Assembly: GCA_035291645.1 (NCBI GenBank)
Contig: DATDRQ010000279.1
Location: 1 to 17,210, forward strand
From: DATDRQ01 sp035291645
GTDB taxonomy: Bacteria; Chloroflexota; Anaerolineae; Anaerolineales; UBA4823
Length of the DNA: 17,210 nt
Direction: 5' to 3'
Positions 1-6,033 of this stretch are shown one piece after another. Made by a program: the position numbers and the translations under genes. How positions within the stretch are numbered: position 1 is the first letter of the stretch; every line of letters begins with the position of its first letter. The notes under the pieces are model-generated. The model did not search any database. It had not been told where the DNA came from and saw nothing but the letters and a program-made list of their open reading frames with translations.

Positions 1-719
1 GCCTGGATGCGCGCCCGTTCCTCAAGCTCGATCCGCAGTCCTGGGAGTTATCCGAGCGGCTGGGACTGTCAACGGCGCGGCCGCTGCTCCTGCTGCCAGT
101 GCGCATCACGCCCCGCAAGAACATCGAACTGGCGTTGCGGGCGCTGGCAGTCCTGCGGGAGTCCTTCCCCGCGGCCGTCCTGCTGGTCACGGGGCCTTTG
201 GGGCCGCATAATCTCCACAACCAGACCTACCTGGAGCAGTTGCTCGCCCTGCGCCAGGAGCTGGGTCTCGAGCGCGCGGCCTATTTCTTCGCCGAAGAAT
301 CGCACGAATACCTGCCGTATGCGGTGATCGCCGATTTTTACCGGCTGGCGGACGCCCTGCTCTTCCCCAGCTTCGAGGAGGGGTTCGGCATCCCGATCTT
401 AGAAGCAGGATTATCCAGGCTGCCCGTCTTCTGTTCCGATATCCCTCCGCTGCGCGATCTGGGGGGCGACCAGGCGGTCTACTTTTCTCCACAGGCCGAT
501 CCCGAAACGGTCGCTGCGTTGATCTATGAAAATTTATCATCCGACAGGGCCTTCGCTTTGCACGCCAGGGTGCGGACGACGTTCACCTGGGATCGAATCT
601 ACGCAGAGCGGATCAGGCCCGTCTTAAGGGGGAGTTGGAGGCAAGACCATGAAGAAACGATATTCCTCCACCGTTTTCCAGAAGATCCTGGTCCCGGTGG
701 TGTGGGGATGCCAGAATGA
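1..719 (+). CDS. Glycosyltransferase family 4, C-terminal part (5' end outside window)
   Basis: The reading frame is open from the first in-frame codon (position 3) to a TGA at 717-719, so the start lies upstream of the window. The visible ~238 residues form the C-terminal, sugar-nucleotide-binding Rossmann domain of a GT-B fold GT4 enzyme. The domain opens with the strand and loop RPLLLLPVRITPRKNIELAL. Later comes the family hallmark FPSFEEGFGIPILEAGLSRL, holding the conserved E-x7-E motif (EEGFGIPILE) that contacts the donor nucleotide sugar, and then PVFCSDIPPLRDLGGDQAVYF. The acceptor-binding N-terminal domain is missing, so the substrate cannot be read. The gene overlaps the start of gpgS by 71 nt in another frame. 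The neighbour raises the possibility that it adds a second sugar to glucosyl-phosphoglycerate, but this is inference. The last ~25 residues are unlike the family and may be only overlap tail. Confidence 0.85.
   Translation, partial: LDARPFLKLDPQSWELSERLGLSTARPLLLLPVRITPRKNIELALRALAVLRESFPAAVLLVTGPLGPHNLHNQTYLEQLLALRQELGLERAAYFFAEESHEYLPYAVIADFYRLADALLFPSFEEGFGIPILEAGLSRLPVFCSDIPPLRDLGGDQAVYFSPQADPETVAALIYENLSSDRAFALHARVRTTFTWDRIYAERIRPVLRGSWRQDHEETIFLHRFPEDPGPGGVGMPE
637..641 (+). promoter_or_regulatory. Ribosome binding site of gpgS
   Basis: GGAGG lies 7 nt before the ATG at 649, inside the 3' end of the upstream glycosyltransferase gene. It supports the 649 start even though that start creates a 71-nt overlap. 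Confidence 0.7.
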
Positions 720-2472
720 TCCTGCTTTGGCGGCTGCCCGGCTGATCGCCGGGAAGGGAGCCGTCGTCCCGATCGGGATGGTTGGCATATCCCCAGACGA
801 ATCGCTCAGCACCGCCGCACAGCCGGCCCAGGAAGTTCGAAAAATACTGCGAGGAATGGCCAGAGACGCCCACATGCGGGCCGCCAACCGGGTGTATGTG
901 TCCCACCACCCGTGGGAGGAGCTGGTTGAGGTGTGCCAGGAGCTGGACCCGGACCTGCTCGTGCTGGGCTGGCCCTGCTACTTCTCAGCATTGCGGGTAT
1001 CCCCGGAGAAAGCTCTGGGCAACCTGCCTTGTGATCTGGTTCTGATCGGCGGGAAAATGCCTGGACGCATCCAGCAGATCCTCGTCCCGATCCGGGGCGG
1101 ACCGTACGCAGAACTGGCCTTACGCCTCTCCCTGGAGGTAGCGGAGGGAAACCGGGCCCAGGTAACCACCCTGCACCTGGTTCCGCGGGAAGAGCAGGTT
1201 CCATCAAGAACAGATGCGCCTTTTCGCGGGATCGAAAAGATTCTGAACCAGCTCGAGGAAGTCCAGCCCGCGGTCGAAGAGACCTCGGATCCGGTCGAAA
1301 CGATCCTGGCGGCTTCCCACCGCTATGACCTGGTGGTGATGGGAGCGACGGCTCAGCCGGAGTTCCACCAAACGAAGGCGATCGGTCCGGTGGCGGAGCG
1401 CATCATCCGGGAAAGCCCGGCAGGTGTCATGATCGTGAAGACGAAGCGCCCGGTGCCGGCTAATTTCACCAGTGAAGAGGCCGGGCACACCGCCATCTCC
1501 GTCCTGGTCGATAAGTGGTTCGCCGAAAACACCTACCACGCCAATGAGTTTTCTGACCTCGAATACCTGATTGAACTCAAGCGCAATCAGAATCTGACCG
1601 TGAGTCTGGCCCTCCCGGCGTTGAATGAGGCAGACACCGTCGGGAACGTCATCCGCACCGTCAAAGAAGCGCTGGTGGAATGTGCGCCCATCCTGGACGA
1701 GATCGTGTTGATCGATTCCGATTCCACCGACGAGACCAGGGAAATCGCCAGAGAGCTGGGCGTGCCGGTGTACGTCCACCAGGCGGTGCTGACCCGCTAC
1801 GGCGCCAGGCCGGGTAAAGGGGAGGCCCTATGGAAGAGCCTTTACCTGACCTCCGGGGATATCCTGCTGTGGATCGACACGGATATCGTCAACATCCACC
1901 CCCGCTTCGTGTACGGCATCCTGGGGCCGATGCTGGCGCGCGAGGATATCCAGTTCGTCAAAGGCTTCTACCGGCGGCCGCTGCGGGTGGGCGACAAGAT
2001 CCAGGCGGGTGGGGGAGGCCGGGTGACCGAGCTGACCGCCCGCCCTCTGCTCAACCTGTTCTACCCGGAGCTGTCCGGCATCATCCAGCCGCTCTCGGGG
2101 GAGTACGGGGGCCGGCGGGCGGTCCTGGAAAAGATGGCGTTCTTCTCCGGCTATGGGGTGGAGATCGGCCTGCTGATCGACGTACTGGATTGCTGCGGGC
2201 TGAACGCCATCGCCCAGGTCGACCTGCTCGAACGCGTCCACCACAACCAGGCGCTCGAATCGCTGAGCAAGATGTCCTTCGCCATCATCCAGGCAGTCAT
2301 CCACAGGCTCGAGCGCCGCTCCGGCGGCAGTATCCTGGAGGATGTCAACCGCACGATGAAGTTGATCCGCTACGAGCCCAGCCGCTTCTTCCTGGACATC
2401 GAGGAGATCGCCGAGCGTGAGCGCCCGCCCATGATCGAAATCCCGGAATACCGGGAGCGGCGCCCGGCATGA
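649..2472 (+). CDS. gpgS: Glucosyl-3-phosphoglycerate synthase (GT81) with tandem N-terminal universal-stress-like domains
   Basis: A 607-residue protein. Residues ~285-600 match GpgS (GT81), which transfers glucose from a nucleotide sugar to 3-phosphoglycerate, the first step of glucosylglycerate synthesis. Diagnostic stretches are LPALNEADTVGNVI (from 322), VLIDSDSTDETRE, ARPGKGEALWKSL, the metal-binding D-T-D (410-412), VKGFYRRPLRVGD, GGGRVTELTARPLL, IQPLSGEYGG and SGYGVEIGLLID. These closely follow my memory of mycobacterial GpgS, which is ~320 residues. The extra N-terminal half holds two Usp-like alpha/beta domains: one at ~8-130 with no clear ATP loop, and one at ~142-265 opening with QILVPIRGGPYAELALRLS and ending VMGATAQ...AIGPVAERII...GVMIVKT, a partly conserved nucleotide-binding loop. 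The stop overlaps the next ATG as ATGA, so the two genes are probably translationally coupled. Stress or nucleotide sensing by the Usp part is inference. Confidence 0.9.
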   Translation: MKKRYSSTVFQKILVPVVWGCQNDPALAAARLIAGKGAVVPIGMVGISPDESLSTAAQPAQEVRKILRGMARDAHMRAANRVYVSHHPWEELVEVCQELDPDLLVLGWPCYFSALRVSPEKALGNLPCDLVLIGGKMPGRIQQILVPIRGGPYAELALRLSLEVAEGNRAQVTTLHLVPREEQVPSRTDAPFRGIEKILNQLEEVQPAVEETSDPVETILAASHRYDLVVMGATAQPEFHQTKAIGPVAERIIRESPAGVMIVKTKRPVPANFTSEEAGHTAISVLVDKWFAENTYHANEFSDLEYLIELKRNQNLTVSLALPALNEADTVGNVIRTVKEALVECAPILDEIVLIDSDSTDETREIARELGVPVYVHQAVLTRYGARPGKGEALWKSLYLTSGDILLWIDTDIVNIHPRFVYGILGPMLAREDIQFVKGFYRRPLRVGDKIQAGGGGRVTELTARPLLNLFYPELSGIIQPLSGEYGGRRAVLEKMAFFSGYGVEIGLLIDVLDCCGLNAIAQVDLLERVHHNQALESLSKMSFAIIQAVIHRLERRSGGSILEDVNRTMKLIRYEPSRFFLDIEEIAERERPPMIEIPEYRERRPA

Positions 2473-3068
2473 CGCGCCTGATCTTGATCCGCCACGGCGA
2501 GACCGACTGGAACACCACCGGCAGGTGGCAGGGCCAGACGGACGTGCCGCTGAACGAGCGTGGCCGGCAGCAGGCCCGCCAGCTGGTCGCAGACCTGGCC
2601 GGGATGCAGATCGACGCCATCTACTCCAGCGACCTGGGCCGCGCCCGCGACACCGCCGCTCCGCTCTCGCAGGCCGCCGGGTTGCCGGTGATCGTGGACT
2701 CGCGCCTGCGCGAGATCCACCAGGGGGAGTGGCAGGGACAGCTGTTCGACGAGATCGAGGCCCGCTATGCCGAGGCCTTGAGAAGCCGCCGGGAAGACCC
2801 GCTGAACCTGGCGCCCCCTGGCGGCGAGACGGTCGCCCAGGTGCGGGCGCGGGTGCTGCGGTGCCTGGAGCAGATCCTGAAGCGCCACCCGGACGAGAGC
2901 GTGGTGATCGTATCGCACGGCTTCGTGCTGGGGCTGCTGCGGGCTCACCTGCTGGGCGAGCCGGTGGGGATGGCCTGGGAGCGCATCCCGCAGAATGGCG
3001 GGTGGGAGGTGGTGGAGGTGGATGGCTTGGGAAATTCAAGTGAATTTTCACGGTTCGCGGATGAATAA
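2469..3068 (+). CDS. gpgP: Histidine phosphatase (phosphoglycerate mutase-like), probable glucosyl-3-phosphoglycerate phosphatase
   Basis: A 199-residue cytosolic protein of the histidine phosphatase superfamily. The nucleophile motif LIRHGETDWN has R8 and H9. The arginine loop is YSSDLGRARDTA (residues 52-62), the acidic residue sits in LREIHQGEWQG (E82), and the second catalytic histidine is in VVIVSHGFVLGLL (H150). Its ATG overlaps the gpgS stop (ATGA). In mycobacteria the phosphatase acting after GpgS belongs to this same superfamily, so removal of phosphate from glucosyl-3-phosphoglycerate to give glucosylglycerate is the best reading. That specificity rests on context only. Broad-range phosphatases and alpha-ribazole phosphatase share the same motifs. 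The protein ends close to the left edge of the AT-rich island, and the last ~10 residues could have been altered by that junction. Confidence 0.8.
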   Translation: MTRLILIRHGETDWNTTGRWQGQTDVPLNERGRQQARQLVADLAGMQIDAIYSSDLGRARDTAAPLSQAAGLPVIVDSRLREIHQGEWQGQLFDEIEARYAEALRSRREDPLNLAPPGGETVAQVRARVLRCLEQILKRHPDESVVIVSHGFVLGLLRAHLLGEPVGMAWERIPQNGGWEVVEVDGLGNSSEFSRFADE

Positions 3069-3083
3069 ATAGCGCATCTGCTG

Positions 3084-3089
3084 TATAAT
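3084..3089 (+). promoter_or_regulatory. Possible -10 element for the restriction island
   Basis: A perfect TATAAT lies in the AT-rich gap after gpgP, 46 nt before the first island gene. I do not see a convincing -35 hexamer at 16-18 nt upstream, so the call is tentative. Confidence 0.4.
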
Positions 3090-3134
3090 AAAATTAGATA
3101 AAGTGTTCTAACCTGTTCTGCAACGAGGAATATC

Positions 3135-3524
3135 ATGCCCGGAAGAGGAACAGCGGTAAGAAGTGGAACCGAACTCCAGCAGAGAGTCATCGAACTAGCT
3201 GAATCACTTGGTCTTACGTATAGAAAACAAGTAGTTGCAGGACGCCGACTCTGGGGGGCAAAGCGCCATATTGATGTTGTTCTAACTAACATGGCAACTG
3301 GTAAGAATCTTGGTATTGAGTGTAAATATCAGGCGGGGCCAGGGACAGCGGAAGAAAAGATACCTGCTACTATCGAGGATATTAAGTATTGGCCAATCCC
3401 AGGAATTGTTGTGATTGCTGGTCAGGGATTCTCAACAAACATGCAAGGTTACTTAATGGCAACAGGAAAAGTTGTATGGTTTGATGACCTTGCGGATTGG
3501 TTACGTCTATACTTCGCGCTATGA
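3135..3524 (+). CDS. Small PD-(D/E)XK superfamily nuclease, candidate restriction endonuclease
   Basis: A 129-residue protein with a recognisable PD-(D/E)XK core. D47 is in [11 protein letters not shown], and E62 and K64 are in LGIECKYQ, the D...E-x-K metal-binding triad. E20 in [12 protein letters not shown] on the first helix is a usual accessory acid. After the core comes a long helix and the strand [11 protein letters not shown], which fits the rest of the fold. It is small for a type II restriction enzyme but complete for the core fold. A GAGGA ribosome site 5 nt before the ATG supports this start. The TGA overlaps the downstream methyltransferase ATG, so enzyme and cognate methyltransferase are probably made together. 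Sequence specificity cannot be read. A repair or recombination nuclease is the alternative, but the partner gene favours restriction. Codons are AT-rich compared with genes on both sides, a sign of transfer. Confidence 0.72.
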   Translation: MPGRGTAVRSGTELQQRVIELAESLGLTYRKQVVAGRRLWGAKRHIDVVLTNMATGKNLGIECKYQAGPGTAEEKIPATIEDIKYWPIPGIVVIAGQGFSTNMQGYLMATGKVVWFDDLADWLRLYFAL

Positions 3525-4384
3525 ATCATAACTATATGGCTGATACAACAATTCCTCGACCTTTTCTAAAATGGGCTGGCGGAAAAACCCAGCTGGTAGA
3601 AGAACTCAAGGCTCGCCTGCCGGATGAGTTCAACAACTATCATGAGCCCTTCCTAGGGGGAGGAGCTCTGTTTTTTAAGCTCTTTCGTGAGAATAGAATT
3701 CGTCAGGCATATCTATCCGATTTAAATTCGGAATTAATTGACACCTATTTGGCGATCCGAGATCATGTAGATGAAGTAATAGACGAACTATCCAGGTATC
3801 CGCATGAAACGGATTTTTACTACGATTTACGTTTGAAAGACCCAGATTCGATGGATTTACCATTGAAAGCGGCAAGAATGATTTATCTAAATAAAACCGG
3901 CTTCAATGGCCTTTATCGTGTAAACAGTAAAGGGAAGTTTAATGTGCCTTTTGGACGATATAAGAATCCAAAATATTACGATAAAAAAAATCTACTCGCA
4001 GTATCCGAGGCTTTGCAAGGAGTAAAGATAGGCTGCAAACCTTTCGAAACTGTTCTTGACAATGCAAAATCAGGGGATTTCGTCTACTTCGATCCACCTT
4101 ACGCCCCTCTAACATCCACTGCCTACTTTACCTCATACCAGGCCAATGGATTTTCATCTAATGACCAAAAAAGGTTATCAGATGTTAGCAGGGAGCTTGG
4201 CATTCGCGGGGTATTTGTTTTGGTGTCAAATTCTAATGCAGAGATAATTTTCCAGCTATATTCTCCCAATAATTTTATAACCCATGAAGTCATGGCAACG
4301 CGCGCAATTAATAGTAACGGTGATAAAAGAGGGAAATTAATTGAGCTGATCATCACAAATTACCCATCGAATGTTAATAAATAG
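3521..4384 (+). CDS. Dam-family (class D12, alpha) DNA adenine-N6 methyltransferase
   Basis: A 287-residue protein with the full Dam/D12 signature. It has PFLKWAGGK (14-22) at the N terminus, the SAM-binding motif [10 protein letters not shown] (43-52), the acidic loop [30 protein letters not shown] followed by FGRYKNP, and the catalytic DPPY (191-194) in [10 protein letters not shown]. This motif order (I before IV) is the alpha class, whose well-known members methylate adenine in GATC. The target here is not proven. I chose the ATG at 3521, which overlaps the nuclease stop as ATGA. An upstream in-frame TTG at 3497 lies inside the nuclease gene, and an ATG at 3536 (MADTTIPRP) is a reasonable alternative because there is no strong ribosome site before 3521. 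The role is probably host protection as the modification half of a type II system. Confidence 0.93.
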   Translation: MNHNYMADTTIPRPFLKWAGGKTQLVEELKARLPDEFNNYHEPFLGGGALFFKLFRENRIRQAYLSDLNSELIDTYLAIRDHVDEVIDELSRYPHETDFYYDLRLKDPDSMDLPLKAARMIYLNKTGFNGLYRVNSKGKFNVPFGRYKNPKYYDKKNLLAVSEALQGVKIGCKPFETVLDNAKSGDFVYFDPPYAPLTSTAYFTSYQANGFSSNDQKRLSDVSRELGIRGVFVLVSNSNAEIIFQLYSPNNFITHEVMATRAINSNGDKRGKLIELIITNYPSNVNK

Positions 4385-4409
4385 TATGTTCGAGTCTCAT
4401 TTTTAAAGG

Positions 4410-4429
4410 GTTATCGGGTTGAAGATAAC
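4410..4429. other. Inverted repeat in the gap after the Dam gene
   Basis: GTTATC and GATAAC are perfectly inverted with an 8-nt loop, in the 159-base gap between the methyltransferase and the next island gene. It could be a weak transcript-end hairpin or an operator. There is no following T-run on the plus strand, so it is not a standard terminator. Confidence 0.35.
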
Positions 4430-4543
4430 GTAAACTTTGCGCATTGTTACTTAAATTCCAAACCAGCCTTACAGAATAGAATCTTGGCTAGTTGTACCGA
4501 GTCATCCAAAGAATATGAGGTTGAGCGGCTAATATGAGGAGAT

Positions 4544-5113
4544 GTGAGTATCAGGTCAATCAGAGCAGGAGCCAGAACTGGTGTATTTGGCGAGTGGCTA
4601 ACTAATTATCTGCAGGGAATCACTAAGTATCAGGATTACCTAGTCTATTATGATCATGGAGACCCGACTGCTCACTCAAATGTAGTGGCTATAAAAGGTC
4701 TTTATGGCGAAGAAGTTTCCCTAATAAACCAGCTCGCCCAGGTCGATGTCTTGGTTGCAAAGCCAAATCAAGAAATTCTTACCATAGCAGAGGTTGAAGA
4801 GGCGCCCAGCTCGCCAAAGAAAATTCTCGGTGATACTTTTACCCTGCTCATGTGCAATCGATTTTCGGTACATTTATTGGGCAAACATCAATATTTTAGG
4901 ATAACTCCTGAAACGAGGTTGATCATTGCAGGTACTATGGTTATTAGAGGGTCAAAGCCAGAGCAACTTGAAAAGATAATCTTACCCAGAATGAAAAGTT
5001 TTTCTGTACCCCACGACGCTGTTGATCCTAAGAATGTTAGCTTTATTTTCAGAGGAACAATTAAAGAAACCATTTCAGAACTTGAAAAAACATTTATAAC
5101 CTGGTTTCATTGA
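4544..5113 (+). CDS. Unrecognised protein with a possible D...ExE nuclease centre
   Basis: A 189-residue soluble protein that I cannot assign to a family. The middle shows two adjacent beta-strand-like segments, QVDVLVA (D68) and ILTIAEVEEAPSS (E83, E85), spaced as in a PD-(D/E)XK nuclease with glutamate in place of the lysine, as in BamHI. An acid (E56/E57) lies on the preceding segment. This is suggestive only. The frame opens at 4538 after an in-frame TGA, so the GTG at 4544 is the first possible start. GAGGAG lies directly before it, with tight spacing. The next in-frame GTG is at 4583. It lies between the Dam-family methyltransferase and the glycosylase-like gene, shares their AT-rich composition, and is probably part of the same island. 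It could be a second nuclease, a specificity or accessory subunit, or unrelated. I see no signal peptide or membrane segment. Confidence 0.6.
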   Translation: MSIRSIRAGARTGVFGEWLTNYLQGITKYQDYLVYYDHGDPTAHSNVVAIKGLYGEEVSLINQLAQVDVLVAKPNQEILTIAEVEEAPSSPKKILGDTFTLLMCNRFSVHLLGKHQYFRITPETRLIIAGTMVIRGSKPEQLEKIILPRMKSFSVPHDAVDPKNVSFIFRGTIKETISELEKTFITWFH

Positions 5114-5134
5114 GAAAAATAGCTCTTCTTTATA

Positions 5135-5162
5135 TTGGCTTATCAGAAATCGGACTTATAAG
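5135..5162 (+). promoter_or_regulatory. Possible sigma70 promoter for the glycosylase-like gene
   Basis: TTGGCT (5135-5140) and TATAAG (5157-5162) are separated by 16 nt, about 30 nt upstream of the next start codon and after the end of the preceding gene. The hexamers are imperfect. Confidence 0.4.
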
Positions 5163-5193
5163 ATGTGATTGAAAGCCTAAAGTTGGAGGCACA

Positions 5194-6003
5194 ATGAATT
5201 CCCAAGATTACTCTACAGAACTGAATAAGCAAATAGACGATGTTTTAAAATTCCATCCTTTGATCTACGATCATCGGGCAGACTATCCATGGCTAACAGG
5301 TTACTTAGGCAATCCATATGCTGGCATGTGGTTTATCGCTGAAATTCCCAGCTTGCTGAGAGTAGAGAGAGCTTCTCAGAGGAAAAATCAGGTTATTTCT
5401 GAAGACACTCAGTGGTCCGAAAGCCCTGGCGACAAATTGTTTCGAGAAATGCTTTTTAAGCACGGCTTTAAACTTGATAACCCTTTTCTTCCCGGAGGGT
5501 GGAACTGTTATATAACAAACGTAATTAAGCAAACCAGCTATGTCAAGGACTGGGAGGACAAGACACAGACTGCCCAAAGGCGGACGGCCGATATCTGGTC
5601 ATCCGTATTATCCTGGGAATTAACAAATTCGAAGCCTCTTATGGTCGTTGTGATGGGAAGTAAGACGAAAAAATTGTTGGAATATTTGGCGGCGAATAAA
5701 AAAATACACTTGCCTATAACTGAATTTATCACCCACTATTCTTATATTGGGTCCCGCCCACAGGGCAAGTTAGGACCAATGCATCCAGATAGAATTCGAG
5801 ACTATGACTTCGAATTCGCCCGAATAAGGAATAAATTCGACGCTTTGTACAATAAAAATGAGAGCTTGAAACTCCAGAGAGATATCCCTTCGCCTTCAGT
5901 AAGAAACCTTCAAGATAATATAAATCTCGACCCGGCAGAGGCGGATAGAATTGCCATAGAAGCCCAACAAGCGGTTCGTCATCAAGAGCCTGATTTTCAA
6001 TAA
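5194..6003 (+). CDS. Uracil-DNA glycosylase superfamily-like protein in restriction island
   Basis: A 269-residue soluble protein. Its motif order resembles family 4/5-type uracil-DNA glycosylases. The first segment is GMWFIAEIPS (E50), in the place of the GEAPG loop. A helix, DKLFREMLFKHGF, follows. Then come YITNVIK (106-112) in the place of the ITNVVK strand, KPLMVVVMGSKTKKLLEYL (147-165), and ITHYSYIGSRP (179-189) in the place of the HPS loop. The loops differ from the standard ones (no GEAPG, HYS instead of HPS) and I see no iron-sulphur cysteines, so substrate and even activity are uncertain. The last ~60 residues are polar and have no parallel that I recognise. GGAGG ends 4 nt before the ATG and fixes the start. 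Placement beside an adenine methyltransferase and nucleases suggests base excision in defence or repair. That is inference. Confidence 0.55.
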   Translation: MNSQDYSTELNKQIDDVLKFHPLIYDHRADYPWLTGYLGNPYAGMWFIAEIPSLLRVERASQRKNQVISEDTQWSESPGDKLFREMLFKHGFKLDNPFLPGGWNCYITNVIKQTSYVKDWEDKTQTAQRRTADIWSSVLSWELTNSKPLMVVVMGSKTKKLLEYLAANKKIHLPITEFITHYSYIGSRPQGKLGPMHPDRIRDYDFEFARIRNKFDALYNKNESLKLQRDIPSPSVRNLQDNINLDPAEADRIAIEAQQAVRHQEPDFQ

Positions 6004-6033
6004 GGTGCTTTTTTATACACAAGGTAACAAGTA

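Noticed and set aside
1828..3051. 407-codon open frame on minus opposite gpgS and gpgP
   Set aside because: It is a low-complexity Pro/Arg/Ala-rich translation across two well-supported coupled genes on the other strand.
3497..3520. TTG start for the Dam-family methyltransferase
   Set aside because: It lies inside the nuclease gene with no ribosome site. The ATG at 3521 gives a typical ATGA coupling and a normal N terminus.
5985..6014. Possible intrinsic terminator at the end of the island (T-run 6009-6014)
   Set aside because: The only stem before the T-run (AAGAGCCT with AGGTGCTT) has two central mismatches, too weak to call.
3030..6033. Flanking direct repeats or attachment sites of the AT-rich island
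   Set aside because: I compared both edges by eye and found no matching repeat, tRNA end, integrase or transposase, so no mobile-element call is made.
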